A stretch of 37,948 bases of DNA, from assembly GCA_905479835.1 (NCBI GenBank), contig CAJQNZ010000068.1, positions 1 to 37,948 of the forward strand, written 5' to 3'. Shown piece after piece: positions 1 through 9,027 of the stretch (position 1 is its first letter; each line of letters opens with the position of its first letter). The notes under the pieces are model-generated. The model did not search any database, was not told where the DNA came from, and saw nothing but the letters and a program-made list of their open reading frames with translations. Both the position numbers and the translations under genes were made by a program. The stretch is from an uncultured Flavobacteriaceae bacterium. Lineage in GTDB: Bacteria > Bacteroidota > Bacteroidia > Flavobacteriales > Flavobacteriaceae.

Positions 1-1562
1 ATGATGTTGAATTAAATTTAGGGCCATTTGAACAACAATTTTCTGAACAAAGACAATTTTTTACTGAAGGTACAGACTTATTTAGCAAAGGTAGATTATT
101 CTATTCTAGAAGAGTCGGAGGCAATCCAATAGGAACATTAGAAGGTATAAATGAAGAAGAAGAATTTACTGACTATCCAAGTAAAGTCACAATGCTTAAT
201 GCAGTTAAAATTTCTGGAAGGACCAAAAGCGGTTTAGGTATTGGTTTTTTCAATGCAATAACTGAAGAAACAGAAGCAACAGTAAGAAATACGAGTACTA
301 ATGCAACTAGAAAAGTAATTACCAATCCACTTTCTAACTATAATATAATGGTATTAGACCAATTGTTTAATAAGAATTCATCCGTTACACTAATAAATAC
401 TAATGTGTTAAGAGAAGGTGAATTTCGTGATGCCAATGCAACTGCTTTTCTATACAATATTAAAACTAAAAATAATAAATATTTTATTGATGGCGCTGTA
501 AAAACAACAAGACTACATGATTCTGCTAGTTCTGAACATGGTTACACATTTGACACTAGTATTGGAAAAATTGCTGGAAATTGGAGAGGAGAAATAGGTT
601 ATAATTTTGAAGATGAAAATTACAATCCTAATGATTTAGGGATTCTTTTTGCAAATAATGAACAACAGATTTACAGTAATCTATCCTATAGAACATTAAA
701 TCCAAAAGGTAAATTTAACTCTCATTATATTGGTTCTTGGTTTAATTCTAATTATTTACATAATTCTGGTGTACACACAGGAATAAGTACTGGTATTGAA
801 TATAATGGACAGTTAAAAACTCGTTTAGGGTTTGGTGGAAATGTAATTTATCAGAGTAAAAGAAAAGACTTTAACGAACCTAGAGAAGGAAATACTAGTG
901 GAGTGTTTTTTGAAAATCCAGCAAGACTTGGAATATTTAACTGGATTTCAACCAATTATCAGAAAAAATTTGCTATTGATTATAGTCAATATTATAACTA
1001 TCATTTTGATAATAAAAAAAGGTTTTATGGCTTTAATTTATCACCAAGATATCGCTTAAACAATCAATTGGCATTCTTTTATTCTTTAAACTATAGAAAA
1101 GTAAATTATGAAGAAGGATATGCAGAAGTTGCTTCAGAAATTGAAGATGAAATAATTTTTGGAAATAGAAACAGGAAAAGGATTGTAAATTCTCTTTCTA
1201 GCAAGTATAGTTTTAATGTAAATTCTTCTCTTTCACTTACCTTTAGACATAATTGGGAAACTGTAGCATACGATGAACAATTTTATGATCTTACAAATGA
1301 TGGAGGTTTAACACCTACTGAATACACAAGGGATGATGTGAATTTCAATAATTGGAATTTGGATCTTAATTATACTTGGCAATTTGCTCCAGGAAGTCAG
1401 TTAACCGCTTTCTATCGAAACTCTATTTATGGAAATGGCGAAGATTCTCAATTAAATTTTATTGAAAATATTGACGAATTATTTAACCAACCTAAGCAAC
1501 ATTTATTTTCTCTAAGACTTGTTTATTTTATTGATTACAATAACATAAAAGACATTTTTTAA
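1..1562 (+). CDS. DUF5916 domain protein, C-terminal part (5' end outside window)
   Basis: The reading frame is open from the first bases, so the gene starts upstream; about 519 residues are visible. The visible part has the Tyr/Asn/Phe-rich, alternating beta-strand pattern of an outer-membrane barrel, with short turns between strands and a final aromatic-rich strand ([12 protein letters not shown]). The segment with [15 protein letters not shown] near its start is typical of the DUF5916 family of Bacteroidota, whose members usually begin with a signal peptide and a family-9-like carbohydrate-binding domain. That N-terminal part cannot be seen here. The role is unknown; an outer-membrane location is inferred from family and composition. 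The next gene follows after 29 nt, with its own likely promoter. Confidence 0.8.
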   Translation, partial: DVELNLGPFEQQFSEQRQFFTEGTDLFSKGRLFYSRRVGGNPIGTLEGINEEEEFTDYPSKVTMLNAVKISGRTKSGLGIGFFNAITEETEATVRNTSTNATRKVITNPLSNYNIMVLDQLFNKNSSVTLINTNVLREGEFRDANATAFLYNIKTKNNKYFIDGAVKTTRLHDSASSEHGYTFDTSIGKIAGNWRGEIGYNFEDENYNPNDLGILFANNEQQIYSNLSYRTLNPKGKFNSHYIGSWFNSNYLHNSGVHTGISTGIEYNGQLKTRLGFGGNVIYQSKRKDFNEPREGNTSGVFFENPARLGIFNWISTNYQKKFAIDYSQYYNYHFDNKKRFYGFNLSPRYRLNNQLAFFYSLNYRKVNYEEGYAEVASEIEDEIIFGNRNRKRIVNSLSSKYSFNVNSSLSLTFRHNWETVAYDEQFYDLTNDGGLTPTEYTRDDVNFNNWNLDLNYTWQFAPGSQLTAFYRNSIYGNGEDSQLNFIENIDELFNQPKQHLFSLRLVYFIDYNNIKDIF

Positions 1563-1564
1563 CC

Positions 1565-1572
1565 TATTTTTG
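1565..1572 (+). promoter_or_regulatory. Bacteroidota -7 promoter element TATTTTTG for the LolD-like gene
   Basis: An exact match to TAnnTTTG, ending 19 nt before the ATG at 1592, which is a usual distance for short Bacteroidota leaders. No clear -33 TTG box was found at the right distance, so this is a consensus match only. Confidence 0.45.
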
Positions 1573-1591
1573 TTTTTTAAGCATTAAATCA

Positions 1592-2257
1592 ATGATAAAA
1601 GCTTCCAATATTTATAAATCCTATGGAGATCTTGAGGTTCTCAAAGGAGTTGATTTACATATTAAAAAAGGAGAGATCGTCGCAATTGTAGGACCTTCAG
1701 GCGCTGGAAAAACGACACTTTTACAGATTTTAGGAACTCTTGATAAGCCTAGTTTAAATAGTACTTCTGAAGTAAAAATAGACAATCAAAACTGTGTAAA
1801 TATTTCAGACAAAAAACTTTCCGAATTCAGGAATAAAAATATTGGATTTATTTTTCAATTTCATCAGTTATTACCTGAGTTTACTGCATTAGAGAATGTA
1901 TGTATCCCAGCATTTATAGGAAATTATTCTAAAAATAAGACAGAAAAAGAAGCTAAACGCTTACTTGATTTTCTAGATCTTTCTGACCGAATTAATCATA
2001 AGCCAAATGAACTTTCTGGAGGTGAACAACAACGTGTTGCTGTTGCTAGAGCATTAATTAACAATCCATCTGTTATATTTGCTGATGAACCAAGTGGAAA
2101 TCTTGATTCGGCATCTGCAAAACATTTACATGAATTGTTTTTTAAATTACGTGATGAATTTGGACAAACGTTTGTTATTGTTACACACAATCAAGAATTA
2201 GCCAACATGGCGGACCGAAAATTAGAAATGAAAGATGGTCAAATTGTCAATTACTAA
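1592..2257 (+). CDS. lolD: ABC transporter ATP-binding protein, LolD/MacB-like
   Basis: This is a 221-residue nucleotide-binding subunit. It has Walker [10 protein letters not shown] (34-42), the ABC signature [15 protein letters not shown] starting at 141, Walker B VIFADEP (161-167) and the H-loop motif IVTHN near 198. The length and the Q-loop segment [17 protein letters not shown] are those of the LolD/MacB group, which powers release of lipoproteins from the inner membrane or related extraction by FtsX-like permeases. No permease gene is adjacent; in Bacteroidota the LolC/E-like partner is often elsewhere. The ATG at 1592 gives the full family N terminus. The symbol is by similarity only; another FtsX-partner ATPase would look much the same. 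Confidence 0.85.
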   Translation: MIKASNIYKSYGDLEVLKGVDLHIKKGEIVAIVGPSGAGKTTLLQILGTLDKPSLNSTSEVKIDNQNCVNISDKKLSEFRNKNIGFIFQFHQLLPEFTALENVCIPAFIGNYSKNKTEKEAKRLLDFLDLSDRINHKPNELSGGEQQRVAVARALINNPSVIFADEPSGNLDSASAKHLHELFFKLRDEFGQTFVIVTHNQELANMADRKLEMKDGQIVNY

Positions 2258-2385
2258 AGTAATTTCTGACAAAAGAGTTAGTAATTAAAACCTAGATTTT
2301 TTCCATCTTTGTAAAAAAAGTAGTCCGCAAGTATCCTTTTAGGAATCTTAAAAAAACTATTTCATGTAAGTTCCAATGAATTTTA

Positions 2386-2393
2386 TATCTTTG
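2386..2393 (+). promoter_or_regulatory. Bacteroidota -7 promoter element TATCTTTG for the BatA-type operon
   Basis: An exact TAnnTTTG match, ending 14 nt before the first ATG at 2408. It lies in the only gap (150 bp) before a run of three overlapping genes, so it probably drives all three. No convincing -33 box was seen. Confidence 0.5.
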
Positions 2394-2407
2394 ACCAATC
2401 CAAAAAA

Positions 2408-4366
2408 ATGATGCAATTTAAGCACCCTGAAATTTTATACGCTTTACTGCTACTTATCATACCGATAATTGTTCATTTATTCCAATTACAACGCTTCCAA
2501 AAAGTACCTTTTATAAACGTAAAATTTTTGAAACAAATTGAACTACAAACTCGCAAGAGTTCTCAAGTTAAAAAATGGCTCATTTTGTTTACAAGATTAA
2601 TTGCATTTGCAGCAATAATTTTAGCATTTGCACAACCTTATTTTTCAAACTTTGAAAAAAATACACAACACAATACAATCATCTATTTAGATAATTCCAT
2701 GAGTATGGAATCCAAAGGTAAACGAGGAGAATTACTTAAAAGTGCAGTGCAAGAGATTATTGAAAGTAACATATCAACTTCTGAAATTTCTTTAATTACT
2801 AATGACAAAATATATAAAAAATTAAACAATAAAAATTTTAAAAACGAACTCTTAAATCTTCAATATTCTCCAATTAATCAAGATTTTAAAACAATTTTAT
2901 TAAAATCAGAACAATTAAAATCAAATAAAACTAATACTTTAAATAATTTTATTTTAATATCTGATTTTCAATTTAATAATAAGTTAAATAAAAAAGATGT
3001 TACAAATGTAAACACGTCATTTGAACTCGTAAAAATGGCTCCAGAAAAGATTCAGAACATTTCTATTGACAGTGTTTACATTGAAGAAAAAAATAATAAT
3101 GAAATTACTTTAAAAGCGCTCATTAACACAACCGATATCTCTTCAGAAAATACAGTAGTTTCTCTTTTTGATGATTCAATTTTAATAGGTAAGACTTCTA
3201 CTCCACTGTTACAAAATCAGCCTTCAATTGTTGAGTTTAAGATTTCAAGTACTGAAAACTTTAATGGTAAACTAGTTGTTGAAGATGAAAATTTACTGTT
3301 CGATAACACCTTATTTTTTACAGTAAATAAACCTGAAAAAATCAATGTAATTTCGATTGGAAAAAAGACTGATTATTTATCAAAAATTTATACTGAAAAC
3401 GAATTTAATTTTGAACAAAAACACCTCTCAAACTTCGATTATAATTCCATCCAGAATCAAGACTTAATAATATTAAATGAATTAGATAAAATACCTTCTT
3501 CATTAAATAATTCATTAAAAGAGTTTGCCAATAATGGAGGAAATATTACAATTATCCCTTCAAGAAATAGCGACCATATTTCTTATGCATCTTTATTTAA
3601 GAATATGAATTTAGGAACTATTCAACCTATTCAAGAAAAAGAATTAAAAATTACAAACATCAATTTTGCACACCCTTTACTAGATGAAGTATTTGAGAAA
3701 CAAGTAAAAAACTTTCAATATCCTTTAAGCCAACATTACTTCCCTACAACTCTCAGTTCTTCTTCAACTATATTGTCTTTTGAAAATAAAGAAAACTTTA
3801 TTTCAGAAATTAAAATAAACAAAGGAACTATGTATTGGGTTGCATCACCACTAAATAATAAATCATCTAATTTTCTCAATTCGCCATTAATTGTACCTGT
3901 TTTTTACAATTTTGGAAAGCAAAGCTATCGAGTATCTCAATTATACTATACATTAAGTGATGAAAACAATATTGAGATAAGAACTTCTATAAAAAAGGAT
4001 GAAGTACTTAAAATTACTGGAGAATCAACTGATTTTATCCCTTTACAAAAAGTATCGCGCAATAAAGTTCTTCTGACAACTTCAAACCAACCGATTAAAA
4101 GTGGCTTTTTTAAAATAAAAAATAACAATAAGACTCTAAAAAATATAGCCTTCAATTATAATAGACAAGAGAGCATCCTAACTTACCAGGATCTTGAAAA
4201 TGAATTTGGCAAAGCGGATAATGTTACAATTTCCAATTCTGTATCAGAAACCTTTAACGAATTAAAAAATCAACGAGATATTAAATCTCTTTTCAAGTGG
4301 TTTTTAGGAATCGCTGTATTATTTTTATTATTAGAAATTTTTATCTTAAAATTTTTCAAAGTATGA
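2408..4366 (+). CDS. BatA-type membrane protein with VWA-like domain
   Basis: This 652-residue protein begins with the Bacteroidota BatA N-terminal domain: a first membrane segment (about 9-25), the motif LQRFQKVPFINVKFL (27-41) and a second membrane segment (about 57-76). A von Willebrand A-like region follows with DNSMS (95-99), which fits the DxSxS metal-site pattern. A long, Asn-rich region of beta-sandwich character and a C-terminal membrane helix (about 630-650) follow, so most of the chain should face the periplasm. BatA-type proteins are linked to envelope stress and aerotolerance in related bacteria, but the role of this branch is unknown. An alternative start one codon later is possible. 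Its stop overlaps the next start as ATGA. Confidence 0.8.
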   Translation: MMQFKHPEILYALLLLIIPIIVHLFQLQRFQKVPFINVKFLKQIELQTRKSSQVKKWLILFTRLIAFAAIILAFAQPYFSNFEKNTQHNTIIYLDNSMSMESKGKRGELLKSAVQEIIESNISTSEISLITNDKIYKKLNNKNFKNELLNLQYSPINQDFKTILLKSEQLKSNKTNTLNNFILISDFQFNNKLNKKDVTNVNTSFELVKMAPEKIQNISIDSVYIEEKNNNEITLKALINTTDISSENTVVSLFDDSILIGKTSTPLLQNQPSIVEFKISSTENFNGKLVVEDENLLFDNTLFFTVNKPEKINVISIGKKTDYLSKIYTENEFNFEQKHLSNFDYNSIQNQDLIILNELDKIPSSLNNSLKEFANNGGNITIIPSRNSDHISYASLFKNMNLGTIQPIQEKELKITNINFAHPLLDEVFEKQVKNFQYPLSQHYFPTTLSSSSTILSFENKENFISEIKINKGTMYWVASPLNNKSSNFLNSPLIVPVFYNFGKQSYRVSQLYYTLSDENNIEIRTSIKKDEVLKITGESTDFIPLQKVSRNKVLLTTSNQPIKSGFFKIKNNNKTLKNIAFNYNRQESILTYQDLENEFGKADNVTISNSVSETFNELKNQRDIKSLFKWFLGIAVLFLLLEIFILKFFKV

Positions 4367-5622
4367 ACATCATCATCAAGTCAGCAGTAATTATTGATTC
4401 TAAGAGCAAGCATCATCATCATAAGAAAGATGTTTTAATAGAAAAAGGGATAATTACTAAAATTGCCTCAACAATAAAGAACGAAAATAACTACAAAGAG
4501 TTGGACTTAAAAAACCTACACATTTCCAATGGATGGTTTGATTCTAGTGTGAGTTTTGGCGAACCTGGATATGAAGAACGTGAAACATTAGAAAAAGGTC
4601 TTTTAACTGCTGCAAAAAGCGGTTTCACATCAGTCGCTGTCAATCCTAATACATTCCCAAAAATTGACAATAAATCTGCTGTTGAATTTCTTATTAATAA
4701 AGCTTCTGGTAACATTGTAGATTTATATCCTATAGGGAATTTGACCAAAAATGATGAAGGTATAGAAATTGCAGAATTGTATGATATGCAGAATTCTGGC
4801 GCAATAGCATTTGGAGATTACAACAACCCAATCTCGAATGCAAACCTAATGAAAATAGCCCTTTTATACGCTCAAAATTTCGATGGTCTTGTGATGAGTT
4901 TCCCTCAAGACAATTCAATTGCAAGAGATGGTCTTGCCAATGAAGGCTCAAACAGCACTAGACTAGGTCTTAAAGGGATACCAAGCCTCGCAGAAGAATT
5001 ACAAGTTGCTAGAGATCTTTTCCTACTAGAATATACTGGAGGAAAATTGCATATCCCTACAATTTCAACTGCTCGCTCTGTTGAATTAATTGCAAATGCT
5101 AAAAAGAAAGGACTCAATATCACATGTAGCGTTTCAGTTCATCATCTTTCCTTAACTGATACCGAATTAGACAGTTTTAATTCTAATGCCAAAACCTCTC
5201 CTCCTCTCCGTACATTAAAAGACTGTAAAGCCTTAATTAAAGGAGTTGAAAATGGTACAATTGACCTAATAACTAGCGATCATAATCCTGTAGATATTGA
5301 ACATAAAAAAATTGAATTCAACCAAGCAATGCCAGGAACAATAGGTCTGGAAAGTTTTTTTGGAATCGCAATAAAACACATTTCAATAGAGACTTTAATT
5401 AATTGCGTGACGGTAAATCCACACTCACTTTTTAAAACAAAAACAACCAGCATAAAAGAAGGTGAACCTGCCAATATTACTTTATTCAATCCATCTATAA
5501 AAAGTATATTCACAGAAGATCAAATTTATTCAACCTCCAAAAACTCTGCATTTATAGGCAAAGAAATAGATGGAAAAGTATATGGCGTATTTGCTAAAAA
5601 CAAACTACTACTCAATGACTAA
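4363..5622 (+). CDS. Dihydroorotase homologue with lost metal ligands (probably not a dihydroorotase)
   Basis: The 419-residue protein aligns along its length with class I dihydroorotases (amidohydrolase superfamily), but the catalytic metal site is dismantled. The family motif DxHVHxREPG reads DSSVSFGEPG (60-69): both His are Ser and the substrate Arg is Gly. The motif HxxHxST reads HIPTIST (230-236), so the second His is Thr233. H261 and D306-H307 remain. The ATG at 4363 overlaps the preceding stop; an upstream in-frame start at 4297 would add residues that only read through the previous gene. Residues 17-20 are a run of four His. Family knowledge: inactive dihydroorotase homologues serve as structural partners of aspartate transcarbamoylase in some bacteria. 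A structural role, or a different hydrolase activity, is therefore possible here. Confidence 0.85.
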   Translation: MNIIIKSAVIIDSKSKHHHHKKDVLIEKGIITKIASTIKNENNYKELDLKNLHISNGWFDSSVSFGEPGYEERETLEKGLLTAAKSGFTSVAVNPNTFPKIDNKSAVEFLINKASGNIVDLYPIGNLTKNDEGIEIAELYDMQNSGAIAFGDYNNPISNANLMKIALLYAQNFDGLVMSFPQDNSIARDGLANEGSNSTRLGLKGIPSLAEELQVARDLFLLEYTGGKLHIPTISTARSVELIANAKKKGLNITCSVSVHHLSLTDTELDSFNSNAKTSPPLRTLKDCKALIKGVENGTIDLITSDHNPVDIEHKKIEFNQAMPGTIGLESFFGIAIKHISIETLINCVTVNPHSLFKTKTTSIKEGEPANITLFNPSIKSIFTEDQIYSTSKNSAFIGKEIDGKVYGVFAKNKLLLND

Positions 5623-6271
5623 AAAAATATCCTTAGAATATAAAATTCGTCAACCAAAAATTCCGAATAGTAATCCACCTCTACTTATTTTACTACATGG
5701 ATATGGAAGTAATGAAGATGATTTATTTTCGTTTTCAACTGAACTTCCTGAGGAATTTCTAATTATAAGTGTTCGAGCTCCATTAACTCTTGGCTATGAC
5801 TCATATGCTTGGTACACAATCCATTTTGACAATACTAATGGAAAATTTTCTGATACAGATGAAGCGATAGATGCTCGTGATAAAATTGCAGTTTTTATTG
5901 ACGAAATTATTGACGCATATCAAGTAAATACTAAAAAAATATTCTTGCTAGGATTCAGTCAAGGAACTATTTTAAGTTATTCTATAGCGCTTAATTATCC
6001 TGAAAAAGTACAATATGTAATCGCGTTAAGCGGCTATATAAATCAAGATTTACTTCCAGAGAATTTAGTTAAAAACAACTATAAGAACTTAGATTTCTTC
6101 ATCTCACATGGAAGTGTAGATCAAGTTATTCCTGTTGCTTGGGCTCAGAATACACCTGAATTTTTAAATAATCTAAATATTAAAAATTCGTATCGAGAAT
6201 ATGGTGTAGGTCATGGAGTTGCACCACAGAATTTCTATGATTTTAAAAAATGGATTGAAGAAAGAATGTAA
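5615..6271 (+). CDS. Alpha/beta hydrolase, phospholipase/carboxylesterase family
   Basis: This 218-residue enzyme resembles bacterial carboxylesterases of the YpfH/acyl-protein-thioesterase type. It has the oxyanion motif LLHGYGSNEDD (27-37), the nucleophile elbow GFSQG with Ser115, Asp169 in HGSVDQVIP and His200 in GVGHGVAP, which completes a catalytic triad at the expected spacing. No signal peptide is present, so it is cytoplasmic. I chose the ATG at 5615, which overlaps the previous stop by 8 nt; the upstream in-frame ATGs lie inside the preceding gene and would add a segment not seen in the family. It is translationally linked to the dihydroorotase-like gene. The natural substrate is unknown. 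Confidence 0.85.
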   Translation: MTKKISLEYKIRQPKIPNSNPPLLILLHGYGSNEDDLFSFSTELPEEFLIISVRAPLTLGYDSYAWYTIHFDNTNGKFSDTDEAIDARDKIAVFIDEIIDAYQVNTKKIFLLGFSQGTILSYSIALNYPEKVQYVIALSGYINQDLLPENLVKNNYKNLDFFISHGSVDQVIPVAWAQNTPEFLNNLNIKNSYREYGVGHGVAPQNFYDFKKWIEERM

Positions 6272-6280
6272 CTTTAAACT

Positions 6281-6316
6281 AAAAAGGCTTGAAACAAATA
6301 TGTTTCAAGCCTTTTT
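6281..6316. terminator. Bidirectional intrinsic terminator
   Basis: A perfect 16-bp inverted repeat (6281-6296 with 6301-6316) around the loop AATA, with an A-run on the left and a T-run on the right. It lies between the convergent esterase and ornithine aminotransferase genes and can stop both transcripts. Confidence 0.9.
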
Positions 6317-6336
6317 AAATAAACCTCAATTTTTTT

Positions 6337-7611
6337 TTAAAATTCACTTATAGTATTCTTAATAATAGAAATACAATCCATTAATTGTTCTTCATTCATT
6401 ACTAATGGCGGTGCAAAGCGAATAATATTTCCATGAGTTGGTTTTGCTAGCAAACCGTTATCACGGAGTTTTATACAGATATCCCAAGCCGTTGAACTCT
6501 CTTCAGTATCATTAATTAAAATTGCATTTAACAATCCTTTACCACGAACAGAATTAACCAAATCATTTGTCTCTGCAAATGCTGCTAATTCTTTTCTGAA
6601 TATTTCACCTAAACGCTGCGCATTTTCAGCAAGATTCTCATCCTTTACAACTCCAAGTGCTGCAACAGCAACTGCCGCTGCAATAGGATTTCCTCCAAAA
6701 GTTGAACCGTGATTTCCAGGCTTGATAACATTCATGATTGAATCATTTGCCATAACAGCAGAAACTGGATATGCTCCACCACTCAATGCTTTTCCTAATA
6801 TTAAAATGTCAGCTTTCACTTCTGGTTCTCCTGAGCAATTTTTATCGGCACAAGAACAATTTCCACAAGTTGCCAATAAACGTCCTGTTCTTGCAATTCC
6901 TGTTTGAACTTCATCAGCAATAAAAAGTACATTGTGTTTTACACACAATGCTTTTGCCGCTGCTAAATAACCTTCTGAAGGAACATAAACTCCTGCTTCA
7001 CCTTGAATTGGCTCAACTAAAAATCCTGCTACATCTTTATTTTTTTCTAATGCTTCTTCTAAAGCATTTAAGTTATCATATTCTATTTTTATAAATCCGT
7101 TTGTAAATGGTCCGAAATTCTTACGAGCAACTGGATCATTTGAAAAAGAAATTATAGTTGTTGTACGACCGTGAAAGTTATTTTCACAAACAATAATTTG
7201 CGCATTATTTTCTTCAATTCCCTTTACTTCATACGCCCATTTTCTACAAAGTTTTAAAGCCGTTTCAACTGCTTCTGCACCTGTATTCATTGGTAATAAT
7301 TTATCAAAACCGAATGTCTCAGTTGCAAATTTTTCATATTCTCCAAGTTTATCATTATAAAATGCTCTTGAAGTTAATGAAAGTGTTTTTGCTTGCTCAG
7401 TCATTGCGTCCACAATTCTTGGATGACAATGTCCTTGGTTTACTGCCGAATATGCAGAAAGGAAATCATAATACTTTTTTCCTTCTACATCCCATACATA
7501 CACGCCTTCTCCTCTACTCAATACTACTGGTAATGGATGGTAATTGTGTGCACCATACTTGTTCTCTAAATCAATCGCTTGTTGCGAAGTTAACTGGTCT
7601 ACTACTGCCAT
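6337..7611 (-). CDS. rocD: Ornithine--oxo-acid aminotransferase
   Basis: The enzyme converts L-ornithine and 2-oxoglutarate to glutamate semialdehyde and glutamate, using PLP in the cytoplasm. The 424-residue chain shows the class III aminotransferase marks: [17 protein letters not shown] (109-125), the PLP Asp in [15 protein letters not shown] (D233), and the PLP lysine K274 in LGKALSGG, then [11 protein letters not shown]. The opening motif [13 protein letters not shown] is typical of ornithine aminotransferase. Unusual is a short insert between RTGRLLA and the strand before K274: C249, C252, C254 and C259 in the pattern CxxCxCx4C. I recall this insert from other flavobacterial RocD proteins; most RocD proteins lack it. 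It could bind a metal or be redox-active. The leader carries two palindromes. Confidence 0.95.
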   Translation of the reverse strand: MAVVDQLTSQQAIDLENKYGAHNYHPLPVVLSRGEGVYVWDVEGKKYYDFLSAYSAVNQGHCHPRIVDAMTEQAKTLSLTSRAFYNDKLGEYEKFATETFGFDKLLPMNTGAEAVETALKLCRKWAYEVKGIEENNAQIIVCENNFHGRTTTIISFSNDPVARKNFGPFTNGFIKIEYDNLNALEEALEKNKDVAGFLVEPIQGEAGVYVPSEGYLAAAKALCVKHNVLFIADEVQTGIARTGRLLATCGNCSCADKNCSGEPEVKADILILGKALSGGAYPVSAVMANDSIMNVIKPGNHGSTFGGNPIAAAVAVAALGVVKDENLAENAQRLGEIFRKELAAFAETNDLVNSVRGKGLLNAILINDTEESSTAWDICIKLRDNGLLAKPTHGNIIRFAPPLVMNEEQLMDCISIIKNTISEF

Positions 7612-7629
7612 TTTAATAAGTTTTTAATT

Positions 7630-7682
7630 AATGAATATACTATTCATTCCTTATCTACCTTTATCCTTTCGATGTGTCGAAA
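7630..7682. promoter_or_regulatory. Two palindromes in the rocD leader (possible operator or leader hairpins)
   Basis: AATGAATA and TATTCATT (7630-7637, 7641-7648) form a perfect 8-bp inverted repeat with spacer TAC. TTTCGA and TCGAAA (7667-7672, 7677-7682) form a 6-bp one with loop TGTG. Both lie between the likely rocD promoter and its start codon, where a repressor site or leader hairpin would sit. The function is inferred from position only. Confidence 0.35.
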
Positions 7683-7715
7683 ATTCAGCGTGGGAAAGAA
7701 ATCATCCCTGAAATT

Positions 7716-7723
7716 ACAAAAAT
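7716..7723 (-). promoter_or_regulatory. Bacteroidota -7 promoter element TATTTTTG for rocD
   Basis: Read on the minus strand this is an exact TAnnTTTG match about 105 nt before the rocD ATG, which would give an unusually long leader for this group. The -33 box is unclear. Confidence 0.35.
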
Positions 7724-7797
7724 ACTAAATTTATTTAATAGTGACTTTAATAAAATTCATGTGTCACATAAATGAACTAAACAATATATAAAAAATC

Positions 7798-8955
7798 ATG
7801 GATCAAATTATTGAAACTTACAACAATTTAACAGGTTCTTTTGGCGCACCTATAAACGCTTTAGTAATTATCATTCTTGGATGGTTTATTGCTGGAATAT
7901 TAAAAAGATTGTCAAGAAAAGTTATTGAAAAAACAGGTTTAGACAAATCTTTAAGTAGTGATAAGGTTAATTTTTCAAGTTTAATAGCAAAATTAATTTA
8001 CTATCTAGTAATGATATTTGTTTTCATGCTTGCATTGGATAGACTAGGAATGACAAGTGTTTTAGAACCAGTTAAAGGTTTACTACACGGTTTTACAGGT
8101 TTTATACCAAACATAGTTGGTGCAGGTTTAGTAGGATATATAGGCTATATGCTTGCAACAATTGTTTCTGAATTAGTTGGTTTGTCTGGAGATACAATTC
8201 GAAAATTTACTCCTAAATTGCGCTTACCTGAAAATATTGATATTGTAGATATTTTAAAGAAAGTTGTTTTTATCTTCATTTTTATACCATTATTAATTGC
8301 TGCTTTAAATATTTTAAATATCGATGCTGTTTCGCAACCTGCAAGCGCTATGTTACAAAGTTTTTTTAGTGCTATTCCTAAAATATTAGTAGCAACATTA
8401 ATTATATTAATTTTTGTTGTTGGTGGGAGATTTTTAAGTGAATTATTAAAAGATTTATTAGATAGTTTAAACCTAAATGAAGTAATGCAAAAGGCTGGAT
8501 TAACATCTATCACTGGAAATGCAAATATTGAGCGCTTAATAGCGAATATTGTGTATGCTTTTATTGTATTGTTTGGATTAATGACTGCAATTGAAAAATT
8601 GGAATTCAGCAAATTATCAGAAATAATGAATACTATCGTAGAGTTAGGTGGTAATATCTTATTCGGATTGGTAATTCTTGCTATTGGAAATTGGATTGCA
8701 AATATTGCTTCTAAAAACTTCTTAAAATCAGATGACAATGCTTTTGTAGCAAATATAATTAAAGTTGCTATTCTAGCGATTTTCTTAGCAATTGGTTTAA
8801 GAAGAATGGGCATTGCAGATGATATTATAAACTTGGCATTTGGAATTACTTTAGGTGCCGTAGCGCTAACAGTTGTTCTTTCATTCGGTTTAGGTGGTCG
8901 TGAAGCCGCAGGAAAACAAATGGCTAAGATTTTAGATAAGTTTAATAAAAAATAA
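7798..8955 (+). CDS. Mechanosensitive ion channel family membrane protein (conserved TM-helix repeats)
   Basis: A 385-residue integral membrane protein with about eight to ten hydrophobic segments. It belongs to the small-conductance mechanosensitive channel superfamily branch built from repeats of a conserved TM helix. The repeat pattern is visible three times: about 18-36 (LVIIILGWFIAGILKRL), about 193-212 (ILVATLIILIFVVGGRFLSE) and about 283-300 (GNILFGLVILAIGNWIAN). The C terminus carries VVLSFGLGGREAAGK, which matches the pore-lining region of this branch. It probably sits in the inner membrane and responds to osmotic or membrane stress. There is no classical MscS C-terminal cytoplasmic domain. 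It is a single-gene unit closed by a strong terminator. Confidence 0.85.
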   Translation: MDQIIETYNNLTGSFGAPINALVIIILGWFIAGILKRLSRKVIEKTGLDKSLSSDKVNFSSLIAKLIYYLVMIFVFMLALDRLGMTSVLEPVKGLLHGFTGFIPNIVGAGLVGYIGYMLATIVSELVGLSGDTIRKFTPKLRLPENIDIVDILKKVVFIFIFIPLLIAALNILNIDAVSQPASAMLQSFFSAIPKILVATLIILIFVVGGRFLSELLKDLLDSLNLNEVMQKAGLTSITGNANIERLIANIVYAFIVLFGLMTAIEKLEFSKLSEIMNTIVELGGNILFGLVILAIGNWIANIASKNFLKSDDNAFVANIIKVAILAIFLAIGLRRMGIADDIINLAFGITLGAVALTVVLSFGLGGREAAGKQMAKILDKFNKK

Positions 8956-8974
8956 ATTTTGTAAAATATATTAT

Positions 8975-9004
8975 AAAAGCGCTTCTTTCGAGGCGCTTTT
9001 TTTT
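8975..9004 (+). terminator. Intrinsic terminator after the MscS-type gene
   Basis: An 11-bp stem (8975-8985 with 8990-9000, one G-U pair) with a GC-rich core AAAAGCGC/GCGCTTTT, loop TTTC, and an eight-T tail to 9004. It ends just before the rlmD promoter. Confidence 0.85.
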
Positions 9005-9015
9005 ATTAGAAAATG

Positions 9016-9023
9016 TACATTTG
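9016..9023 (+). promoter_or_regulatory. Bacteroidota -7 promoter element TACATTTG for rlmD
   Basis: An exact TAnnTTTG match. It ends only 4 nt before the ATG at 9028, so the transcript should start at or next to that ATG. This argues against the upstream in-frame ATG at 9013, which would lie inside the promoter. Confidence 0.5.
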
Positions 9024-9027
9024 CATT

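Noticed and set aside
4405-4425. CAT-repeat encoding four His in the dihydroorotase homologue as an engineered tag
   Set aside because: It is internal to the natural N-terminal region and only four His long; a chance run.
8145-8813. A 222-codon open frame opposite the MscS-type gene
   Set aside because: The plus-strand gene is a clear family member; the opposite frame is an Ile/Asn/Lys-rich shadow of its hydrophobic codons.
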